This document shows positions 1 to 5,485 of a stretch of DNA of 5,553 nt, in pieces (the first letter of the stretch is position 1; every line of letters starts with the position of its first letter). Source of the DNA: Muricomes sp. (GTDB lineage: Bacteria; Bacillota; Clostridia; Lachnospirales; Lachnospiraceae); assembly GCA_020024675.1 (NCBI GenBank), contig JAHHTM010000103.1:1-5553 (forward strand), written 5' to 3'. Position numbers and translations under genes: made by a program. The notes below the pieces were generated by a model. It searched no databases. It was given only the letters and a program-made list of their open reading frames with translations, and had not been told where the DNA came from.

Positions 1-462
1 ATAGAAAATTATGCGGTGCAAAAAGAAACTGGCTGGAATCAGGAAAAAAACAAGGAGGAAGATTACACACGGAATCTGGAAAAGAAACTCAAAAAAACGT
101 TAGAATGTGTAGATGGTGTTGGGAGAGTGGAAGTTCTTATAACGTTAAAAGCTACAGGTCAGAAAATTGTCGAAAAGGATCGCAACAGTAATAAAAAAAG
201 TTCACAAGAAAAAGATTCTACAGGAGGAATAAGGGAGGTGAAAGATGAACAACAGGATAAAGAAAGTATCTATACGCAAGAAACAGATGGTTCCAAAAGA
301 CCATATATAAGTAAAGAAATGTTTCCGGAAATTGCAGGAGTGCTTGTGGTGGCGGATGGGGGTGGAAAACCTGTAGTAGTACAAAATATTACAGAAGCAG
401 TACAGGCATTATTTGGTTTGGAAGTGCATAAGATAAAAATAATGAAAAGGTCTGACAAGTAA
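1..462 (+). CDS. spoIIIAG: Stage III sporulation protein AG, C-terminal part (5' end outside window)
   Basis: The frame is open from base 1 and ends at TAA 460-462, giving 153 visible residues. Family knowledge: SpoIIIAG is a forespore-engulfment protein in the mother-cell membrane. It forms a large ring in the SpoIIIA-SpoIIQ channel that keeps the forespore active under sigma-G. Seen here: a DYxxxLEKKLKKTLE helix, then VDGVGRVEVLITLKA, a polar Lys/Glu/Ser-rich insertion, and the closing IAGVLVVADGG and ITEAVQALFGL segments. This is the ring-building (YscJ/FliF-like) fold order of SpoIIIAG. The Bacillus protein is about 229 residues, so the missing N-terminus should hold the membrane helix. 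A GTG at 16 is in frame, but coding sequence continues upstream of it, so it is not the start. The gene sits directly before spoIIIAH, whose ribosome binding site overlaps this stop codon. The operon promoter, sigma-E type in known species, lies outside the window. Confidence 0.93.
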   Translation: MENYAVQKETGWNQEKNKEEDYTRNLEKKLKKTLECVDGVGRVEVLITLKATGQKIVEKDRNSNKKSSQEKDSTGGIREVKDEQQDKESIYTQETDGSKRPYISKEMFPEIAGVLVVADGGGKPVVVQNITEAVQALFGLEVHKIKIMKRSDK

Positions 463-475
463 GGAGGAATCTAAT

Positions 476-1105
476 ATGAAACATATGTTTAAGAAAAATC
501 AGATCATTATTACTTTGTTAACACTTATGATTGCAGTTGCAGGGTATCTTAACTATTCGGGAAAACTTTTTGGAGGTCCGGATAAACATTCCACAGAAGC
601 AAATGCGGAACTGGCAAACAAAGAACTTCTTGATATCTCAGAGGAAGACATCGAAGTAGAAGAAAATGAAGAAATTGCAAGTAATGACTCAGAGGTAGAA
701 GGAGTTCCGGGAGAAGCAGTACTTACAAATAGCACGATGGAAGCTACTGTTGCACAGGCAAAGGTGGCACGGGAACAAGTCCGTGCACAGAATAGGGAAA
801 CACTTCAAGAATTAATTGACAATACAAACATTTCAGAAGAAGAAAAACAAAGTGCAATACAACAGATGGTTAAAATGACAGATGTTGCAGAAAAAGAAAT
901 GGCTATAGAAACAATGATGGCATCAAAAGGTTTTTCAGATTCTGTTGTAAATCTTACAGAAGATTCCGCAGATATTGTTGTGAACAGTCGTGAACTTTCT
1001 GAAGCAAATAGAGCACAGATTGAGGATATCGTTATTAGAAAAACAGATATTTCACCGGAAAAAATAGTGATTACTCCGGTAACTGAAAAAAATGTAGAGA
1101 AATAA
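476..1105 (+). CDS. spoIIIAH: Stage III sporulation protein AH
   Basis: This encodes a 209-residue protein. Family knowledge: SpoIIIAH is a mother-cell membrane protein whose extracellular domain binds SpoIIQ from the forespore, forming the channel that links the two cells during engulfment. Seen here: a basic N-terminus (MKHMFKKNQ), one transmembrane helix at about residues 9-27 ending in AVAGYLNYSG (a hallmark of clostridial SpoIIIAH), an acidic low-complexity linker at about 40-80, a long charged helix at about 88-145, and a C-terminal ring-building domain with KGFSDSVVNL at 151-160 and a closing strand near EKIVITPV. The start at 476 has AAGGAGG at 461-467 with an 8-base gap; a second in-frame ATG at 485 is less well placed. 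The gene is 13 bases after spoIIIAG and clearly in the same operon. I see no strong terminator after it. Confidence 0.95.
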   Translation: MKHMFKKNQIIITLLTLMIAVAGYLNYSGKLFGGPDKHSTEANAELANKELLDISEEDIEVEENEEIASNDSEVEGVPGEAVLTNSTMEATVAQAKVAREQVRAQNRETLQELIDNTNISEEEKQSAIQQMVKMTDVAEKEMAIETMMASKGFSDSVVNLTEDSADIVVNSRELSEANRAQIEDIVIRKTDISPEKIVITPVTEKNVEK

Positions 1106-1115
1106 TAACCAAACA

Positions 1116-1144
1116 TTGCGGCATACTTCTTAATGTGATACACT
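1116..1144 (+). promoter_or_regulatory. Possible extended -10 promoter for prfC
   Basis: TTGCGG (1116-1121) and TACACT (1139-1144) are separated by 17 bases, and a TG at 1136-1137 sits one base before the -10, as in extended -10 promoters. The -35 matches the consensus at only 3 of 6 positions and the -10 at 4 of 6. A separate promoter is expected because prfC is a housekeeping gene while the upstream genes belong to a sporulation operon. That is an inference. Confidence 0.35.
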
Positions 1145-1172
1145 AATCAGGGTGCGCTCTGGCGTATATGAT

Positions 1173-1180
1173 AAAGGAGA
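1173..1180 (+). promoter_or_regulatory. Ribosome binding site that fixes the prfC start
   Basis: AAAGGAGA lies six bases (counted from AGGAG, 1175-1179) before ATG 1186. It falls downstream of another in-frame ATG at 1168, which has no such site in front of it. This supports 1186 as the true start. Confidence 0.8.
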
Positions 1181-1185
1181 ATACT

Positions 1186-2778
1186 ATGTCAGCAATAACG
1201 AATGAAATTAAAAAAAGAAGAACATTTGCAATTATATCCCATCCTGATGCAGGTAAGACAACACTTACAGAAAAATTCCTGCTTTATGGTGGAGCTATCA
1301 ACCAGGCTGGTTCTGTTAAAGGAAAAGCTACTTCAAAGCATGCAGTATCAGATTGGATGGAAATAGAAAAAGAAAGAGGTATTTCAGTTACTTCTTCTGT
1401 ATTACAATTTAATTATGATGGATATTGCATCAATATTTTGGACACTCCGGGACATCAGGATTTCTCGGAAGATACGTATCGAACATTGATGGCGGCAGAT
1501 TCAGCAGTTATGGTCATTGATGCATCGAAAGGTGTAGAGGCACAGACTAGAAAACTTTTTAAAGTCTGTGTTATGAGACATATCCCTATTTTTACATTTA
1601 TCAACAAAATGGATCGTGAAGCAAAAGATACATTTGAATTGCTTGATGATATTGAAAAAGAACTCGGCATCGCAACATGTCCGGTAAACTGGCCAATTGG
1701 ATCTGGAAAAGAATTTAAAGGTGTTTATGATAGAAACAAAAATGTAGTTGAGCTATTTTCAGACACGAAAAAGGGTACAACAACAGGAGAAGTACGCGTC
1801 ATTGATGCGAATGATCCGGAATTAGAGTGGATTCTTGGGACAGAAGCAAAAGTTACACTGGAAGAAGAAATTGAGCTCTTAGATGGAGCGGCAGCTGAAT
1901 TTGACCAGAATCTGGTAGACAAAGGAGAGTTGTCACCGGTATTTTTTGGATCAGCACTTACAAACTTTGGAGTGGAGACATTTTTGCGTCATTTCTTATC
2001 AATGACGAGTTCTCCACTGCCAAGAAAATCAGATCATGGAATGATCGACCCAATGGTAGAGAAAGATTTCTCAGCATTTGTATTTAAAATCCAGGCTAAT
2101 ATGAATAAAGCCCACAGAGACAGAATTGCATTTATGCGAATTTGTTCAGGACAGTTCGATGCCGGAATGTCTGCATACCATGTGCAGGGAGGAAAAGATG
2201 TAAGACTATCACAACCACAGCAGATGATGGCGAGTGAAAGAAAGATTGTTGAGAAAGCATATGGTGGAGATATTATAGGAATTTTTGATCCGGGAATCTT
2301 TTCAATCGGAGATACGATCACAACATCGAAAGATAAGATTGCATATGAAGGTATACCAACATTTGCACCGGAACATTTTGCACGAGTACGACAAGTGGAT
2401 ACCATGAAGCGTAAGCAGTTTGTAAAAGGAATCAATCAGATTGCGCAAGAGGGTGCGATACAGATATTCCAGGAATATAATACAGGTATGGAAGAAATTA
2501 TCGTAGGGGTTGTCGGAGTACTTCAGTTTGATGTTCTTAAGTATCGCTTAAAAAATGAGTATAACGTGGAGATCATACTTGAAAATCTTCCGTATGAGTA
2601 TATCAGATGGATAGAAGATACAAAGACTGATCTAGATAAGATCACTGGAACTTCAGATATGAAGAAGATCAAAGATCTAAAAGGACGTCCGTTGCTTTTG
2701 TTTGCTCATGAATGGAGTATACGCATGACAATGGAACGTAATGAAGGTTTAAAATTATCAGAATTTGGACGATCATAA
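1186..2778 (+). CDS. prfC: Peptide chain release factor 3 (RF3), translational GTPase
   Basis: The product is 530 residues, nearly the same as Escherichia coli RF3 (529). Family knowledge: RF3 is a cytoplasmic GTPase that speeds removal of RF1 or RF2 from the ribosome after termination and has been linked to post-peptidyl-transfer quality control. Seen here, numbered from the ATG at 1186: G1 loop SHPDAGKTT (18-26), switch I with RGISVTSS (64-71), G3 DTPGH (86-90), G4 NKMD (140-143) and G5 GSAL (255-258). An EF-G-like domain II and the RF3-specific C-terminal region follow, with QEGAIQIFQ and GVVGVLQFDVLKYRL. The P-loop SHPDAGKT and the length separate it from EF-G, LepA and TetM-type proteins. 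All GTPase motifs are intact. The gene ends in a double in-frame stop (TAA TAA, 2776-2781). It lies 80 bases after spoIIIAH with no functional link obvious. Confidence 0.96.
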   Translation: MSAITNEIKKRRTFAIISHPDAGKTTLTEKFLLYGGAINQAGSVKGKATSKHAVSDWMEIEKERGISVTSSVLQFNYDGYCINILDTPGHQDFSEDTYRTLMAADSAVMVIDASKGVEAQTRKLFKVCVMRHIPIFTFINKMDREAKDTFELLDDIEKELGIATCPVNWPIGSGKEFKGVYDRNKNVVELFSDTKKGTTTGEVRVIDANDPELEWILGTEAKVTLEEEIELLDGAAAEFDQNLVDKGELSPVFFGSALTNFGVETFLRHFLSMTSSPLPRKSDHGMIDPMVEKDFSAFVFKIQANMNKAHRDRIAFMRICSGQFDAGMSAYHVQGGKDVRLSQPQQMMASERKIVEKAYGGDIIGIFDPGIFSIGDTITTSKDKIAYEGIPTFAPEHFARVRQVDTMKRKQFVKGINQIAQEGAIQIFQEYNTGMEEIIVGVVGVLQFDVLKYRLKNEYNVEIILENLPYEYIRWIEDTKTDLDKITGTSDMKKIKDLKGRPLLLFAHEWSIRMTMERNEGLKLSEFGRS

Positions 2779-2786
2779 TAAAGTAC

Positions 2787-2815
2787 TTTGCAAAGCATCA
2801 GATATTTGCTATAAT
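2787..2815 (+). promoter_or_regulatory. Extended -10 sigma-A-type promoter for the asp23-ptsI-ptsH region
   Basis: A perfect TATAAT (2810-2815) is preceded by TGC (2807-2809), making an extended -10. A TTTGCA (2787-2792, 4 of 6 matches to TTGACA) lies exactly 17 bases upstream. Transcription would begin near 2822, leaving a leader of about 45 bases before the Asp23-family start. Two overlapping 10-base palindromes cover the -35 (2780-2795). Confidence 0.75.
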
Positions 2816-2866
2816 GAAACAAAATATAAAACAAAAAGAATTTGAAACCGACAGGAGGTTTTTAAA

Positions 2867-3238
2867 ATGGCAAAGGACGAAAGAAATACTTATATGATTC
2901 AAAATGATTCCAGTCTGGGAGAAGTAAAAATCGCAGATGATGTTGTTTCATCTATTGCTTCTTTCGCAGCTACAGAAGTAGAAGGAGTTGCTTCTCTGGC
3001 AGGAAATGCTACAGGTGATTTGGGAGCAAGATTCAGCATGAAGAATCTTTCTAGAGCTGTAAAAGTGGACGTGCTTGAAGGGGTCGCAACAATATCTATT
3101 GCATTAAACCTTAAATACAATTTTAATATCATGGATGTATGTGGCAAGGTACAGGAAAAGGTGAAAACTGCAGTGGAAAATATGACGGGATTTGATGTTG
3201 CAGATGTGAATATTAAAATTATAGGCATGGAGATGTAG
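2867..3238 (+). CDS. Asp23/Gls24 family protein (DUF322)
   Basis: The product has 123 residues, typical for this small family. Seen here: the family signature GEVKIADDVVSSIASFAATEVEGVASLAG (18-46, key residues GEVKIADDV and ATEVEGV), a central strand pair around AVKVDVLEGVATISIALNL, the helix VCGKVQEKVKTAVENMTG, and the closing strand VADVNIKIIGM. There is no signal peptide or membrane segment, so it is probably cytoplasmic. Family knowledge: members include staphylococcal Asp23, enterococcal Gls24 and Bacillus YqhY, tied to envelope stress or to control of fatty-acid synthesis. The exact role of this copy cannot be read from sequence. The start has AGGAGG at 2853-2858 with an 8-base gap. In Bacillus, yqhY follows spoIIIA and accBC and precedes nusB; here prfC precedes it and ptsI follows. 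Its stop codon lies in the loop of a 10-bp hairpin. Confidence 0.93.
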   Translation: MAKDERNTYMIQNDSSLGEVKIADDVVSSIASFAATEVEGVASLAGNATGDLGARFSMKNLSRAVKVDVLEGVATISIALNLKYNFNIMDVCGKVQEKVKTAVENMTGFDVADVNIKIIGMEM

Positions 3239-3251
3239 ATGCTCCATGCCT
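3223..3251 (+). terminator. Hairpin around the asp23 stop codon; weak terminator, attenuator or processing site
   Basis: AGGCATGGAG (3223-3232) and CTCCATGCCT (3242-3251) form a perfect 10-bp stem with a 9-base loop that contains the TAG stop (3236-3238). Only three T residues follow (3251-3253), so it is a poor intrinsic terminator by itself. It could limit readthrough from asp23 into ptsI, protect the 3' end of the asp23 message, or mark an RNA-processing point. The structure is seen directly; the role is inferred. Confidence 0.55.
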
Positions 3252-3276
3252 TTGAAGTCACATTTGCAATAAGCAA

Positions 3277-3285
3277 AAGGAAAGG
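3277..3285 (+). promoter_or_regulatory. Ribosome binding site that fixes the ptsI start
   Basis: AAGGAAAGG ends eight bases before ATG 3294. An in-frame GTG at 3285 overlaps this site and would have only a weak AAAGG four bases upstream, so the ATG at 3294 is preferred. Confidence 0.65.
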
Positions 3286-3293
3286 TGTTGGCT

Positions 3294-4916
3294 ATGATTA
3301 CAGTAAAAGGAAAGGCAGCATTTGGGGGAATTGTGATTGGTAAGGTCAAAGAATTCTCAAAAGAAAAAAATGTTGTAAGAAGAACCAAAATTACAGATGT
3401 ACAGGCAGAATATACTAGATTTGAACAGGCAAGAGAAATTGCAATCGAGCAGCTTGGTAAACTTTACGACAAAGCTGTAAAGGAAGTTGGAGAGGCGAAT
3501 GCTGCAATTTTTGAAGTTCATCAGATGATGCTTGAAGATGACGATTATCTCGATTCTGTAAAAAATATGATTGAAACGCAGATGGTAAATGCTGAGTTTG
3601 CAGTTGCTACTACAGGAGATAATTTCGCATCTATTTTTTCGGAAATGGATGATGATTATATGAAAGAAAGAGCTGCGGATGTCAAGGATATTTCAGAACG
3701 TGTAATACGAGTGCTTTCGGGAGTTGACGAATCCAAGAGTCTTACAGAGAGTGAAGAAGAGGCATTTATTATTGTGGCAGATGATTTAGCACCAAGTGAG
3801 ACGATCCAGCTTGATAGAAGTAAAGTGCTTGCATTTGTGACACGTCAGGGATCTACAAATTCACACACAGCAATTCTGGCAAGAACTATGAATATTCCAG
3901 CACTTGTGTGTACAAAATTAGATTATGATGTGGATGGAAGATTAGCTGTAGTAGATGGAAATTCAGGAAAAATTATTCTTGATCCAGATGATGAAACAAT
4001 TGCTTCCTATGAAAAACTTCTGAAAGAAGAAAAAGAACGAAAAGAATTGCTTCTCCGTCTGAAAGGAAAGAAAACAGTTACTAAGAGTGGAAAAGAAATT
4101 AAACTTTATGCCAACATTGGTGGTGTAAAAGATGTCGGATCAGTACTTCAGAATGATGCTGCGGGCATAGGTCTTTTTAGAAGCGAATTTTTATATCTTC
4201 AAAGTGATACCTATCCAACAGAAGATGAGCAGTTCGCAGCGTACAAGACAGTGGCGGAGATGATGGCAGGAAAGAAAGTGATCATACGTACACTTGATAT
4301 TGGTGCAGATAAACAAATTGATTATTTTGATCTTGGCAAAGAAGAAAATCCGGCATTAGGTTACAGAGCAGTTAGAATCTGTCTCGATCGTCCAGATGTT
4401 TTTAAAACACAGCTTCGTGCTTTGTATCGAGCAAGTGCATATGGCAATATTGCAATTATGATACCTATGATTATATCGCTTTGGGAAGTACAAAAAGCAA
4501 AAGAGCTTGCAGAAATTGTTAAGACAGAATTAAAAAAAGAAGGCCTTCCATATGGAGAAGTGGAATTTGGTATTATGATTGAAACTCCGGCAGCAGTCAT
4601 GATGGCGGATGAGCTTGCAAAAGAAGTAGATTTCTTTAGCATTGGCACGAACGATCTTACACAGTATACGCTTGCTATAGATAGGCAGAATGCAAAACTT
4701 GATATGTTTTATGATTCGCATCATCCGGCAGTGCTTCGTATGATCCAAATGGTTATTGACAGTGCTCATAGAAATGGTATATGGGCTGGAATTTGTGGAG
4801 AATTAGGTGCGGATACTACATTAACAGAAACATTTATTAAAATGGGCATTGATGAATTGTCAGTGTCACCGGCAATGGTACTTCCAGTACGAGACAAAGT
4901 GCTTGGTACAGAGTAA
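3294..4916 (+). CDS. ptsI: PTS Enzyme I (phosphoenolpyruvate-protein phosphotransferase)
   Basis: Enzyme I takes phosphate from phosphoenolpyruvate and passes it to His15 of HPr, the first cytoplasmic step of sugar uptake by the PTS. The product has 540 residues from ATG 3294. Domains: N-terminal HPr-binding helical region (about 1-125), swivelling phospho-His domain (about 150-225), then the PEP-binding barrel. Seen: active-site His191 in GSTNSHTAILAR, PEP/Mg ligands in LFRSEF (Arg296), IRTLDIGADK (Arg332), MIETPAA (Glu430) and GTNDLTQY (Asn453, Asp454), and the catalytic Cys501 in GICGELGAD. The histidine motif differs from the Bacillus GGRTSHS form. The protein stops soon after the barrel (VLPVRDKVLGTE), about 30 residues short of Bacillus (570) and E. 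coli (575) enzymes, probably a clostridial form. Pyruvate phosphate dikinase and PEP synthase are excluded by length and domain order. It precedes ptsH by 44 bases; no promoter is clear between asp23 and ptsI. Confidence 0.96.
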   Translation: MITVKGKAAFGGIVIGKVKEFSKEKNVVRRTKITDVQAEYTRFEQAREIAIEQLGKLYDKAVKEVGEANAAIFEVHQMMLEDDDYLDSVKNMIETQMVNAEFAVATTGDNFASIFSEMDDDYMKERAADVKDISERVIRVLSGVDESKSLTESEEEAFIIVADDLAPSETIQLDRSKVLAFVTRQGSTNSHTAILARTMNIPALVCTKLDYDVDGRLAVVDGNSGKIILDPDDETIASYEKLLKEEKERKELLLRLKGKKTVTKSGKEIKLYANIGGVKDVGSVLQNDAAGIGLFRSEFLYLQSDTYPTEDEQFAAYKTVAEMMAGKKVIIRTLDIGADKQIDYFDLGKEENPALGYRAVRICLDRPDVFKTQLRALYRASAYGNIAIMIPMIISLWEVQKAKELAEIVKTELKKEGLPYGEVEFGIMIETPAAVMMADELAKEVDFFSIGTNDLTQYTLAIDRQNAKLDMFYDSHHPAVLRMIQMVIDSAHRNGIWAGICGELGADTTLTETFIKMGIDELSVSPAMVLPVRDKVLGTE

Positions 4917-4960
4917 GAAAATATATAAAATAGTAGTATAAATTACAGGAGGAAAATATA

Positions 4961-5218
4961 ATGAAAACATTTCAGTATGAAGTAAAAGATGAACTTGGTA
5001 TTCATGCAAGACCAGCAGGAATGCTTGTAAAGGTTGCAAAAGGATTTGCCAGTAAGGTGATGATTGAAAAAGGTGAAAAGAAAGCAGATGCATCAAGACT
5101 TATGGCTGTTATGTCACTTGCAGTAAAACGAGGAGAGACAGTTACAGTTACAGTTGAAGGGGAAGATGAGGATACAGCATTTGAAGGTATCAAAGCATTT
5201 TTTGAGGAAAATCTGTAA
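4961..5218 (+). CDS. ptsH: HPr phosphocarrier protein with Arg at the Ser46 position
   Basis: HPr shuttles phosphate from Enzyme I His191 to sugar-specific IIA proteins. The product has 85 residues, the usual length. Seen here: the active site LGIHARPAG with His15 and Arg17, giving gap-free alignment to Bacillus HPr from there through VMSL (50-53). In this alignment the regulatory region reads DASRLMAVMSL: residue 45 is Ser and residue 46 is Arg, whereas low-GC Gram-positive HPr normally has Ser46, the target of HPr kinase/phosphorylase. Met48 and Met51 are kept and Ile47 is Leu. It is therefore a competent phosphocarrier by its active site, but may lack the usual Ser46 switch. Dedicated Crh-type proteins lack His15, so this is not Crh. 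AGGAGG at 4947-4952 with an 8-base gap supports the start. The order ptsI-ptsH is the reverse of Bacillus; cotranscription is likely. Confidence 0.95.
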   Translation: MKTFQYEVKDELGIHARPAGMLVKVAKGFASKVMIEKGEKKADASRLMAVMSLAVKRGETVTVTVEGEDEDTAFEGIKAFFEENL

Positions 5219-5320
5219 TAAGATTCGTTAGAAATAATAGAATATAGAAGCAGAGGTTATAAAAAATTTATGTTTATATTATATGTTTTTAATAAAAATA
5301 TCTGTAAATTTTAATAATCA

Positions 5321-5349
5321 TTGACAAAAATGGCTATAAATAGTATTAT
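5321..5349 (+). promoter_or_regulatory. Strong sigma-A-type promoter for the PTS IIA gene
   Basis: A perfect -35 TTGACA (5321-5326) and a near-perfect -10 TATTAT (5344-5349) are separated by exactly 17 bases. Initiation would fall near 5356, giving an untranslated leader of about 130 bases that contains the RAT-like element and terminator. This makes the IIA gene an independent transcription unit from ptsI-ptsH. Confidence 0.88.
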
Positions 5350-5380
5350 TAGAATAATTTAAGACATATTTAGAGTGTCG

Positions 5381-5409
5381 GGAATTGTTATTATTCAGTA
5401 GGCAAAACC
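5381..5409 (+). promoter_or_regulatory. RAT-like RNA element for a BglG/LicT/GlcT-family antiterminator
   Basis: The element starts GGAATTGTTA and ends with GGCAAAACC, both hallmarks of ribonucleic antiterminator sites of the bgl/sac/lic type. The centre can fold into a short stem TATT/AGTA capped by ATTC, the same tetraloop as in the E. coli bgl site. Its last six bases (5404-5409) are also the first bases of the terminator stem, so the two folds exclude one another. Known biology: a PRD-containing antiterminator, active when its sugar is present, binds and stabilises the RAT and allows transcription to continue. The regulator is not encoded in this window; GlcT-, LicT- or SacT-like specificity cannot be decided from the element alone. 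Confidence 0.82.
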
Positions 5410-5455
5410 AAGTTTTACAAATCTCAGGCAGGTGTTGTAGAATTTGGTTTTTTTT
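5404..5455 (+). terminator. Intrinsic terminator in the IIA gene leader, overlapping the RAT
   Basis: The arms 5404-5420 (AAAACCAAGTTTTACAA) and 5435-5451 (TTGTAGAATTTGGTTTT) pair over 17 bp with two G-U wobbles and no mismatch, around a 14-base loop. A run of eight T residues (5448-5455) closes the structure. It lies before the coding start, so it would stop most transcripts unless the RAT fold wins. Confidence 0.88.
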
Positions 5456-5485
5456 ATGCAACTAGGAGAAAGGGGTACATATAAA

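Noticed and set aside
1148..1161. CAGGG/CTCTG hairpin after spoIIIAH as a terminator
   Set aside because: The stem is only five pairs with one wobble and no T run follows, so it does not support termination of the spoIIIA operon.
1168..1185. Upstream in-frame ATG giving prfC six extra residues
   Set aside because: No ribosome binding site precedes it, and the AAAGGAGA site lies between it and ATG 1186, where the RF3 N-terminus fits.
2034..2435. A 133-codon open frame on the minus strand inside prfC, and other minus-strand frames of 60-125 codons across the window
   Set aside because: They lie opposite well-supported genes, have compositionally biased translations (Ser/Ile/Phe rich) with no recognisable domain, and arise from the GAA/GCA-rich codon use of the real genes.
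2843..2856. TGAAACCGACAG upstream of asp23 as a CcpA cre site
   Set aside because: Only the first half fits the cre consensus; the second half of the palindrome is missing.
5263..5312. Nested AT-rich inverted repeats (AAAATTTA/TAAATTTT and ATATGTTTTT/AAAAATAT) after ptsH as its terminator
   Set aside because: The stems contain no GC pairs and would be unstable; in such AT-rich DNA these pairings are expected by chance. The ptsH terminator remains unidentified.
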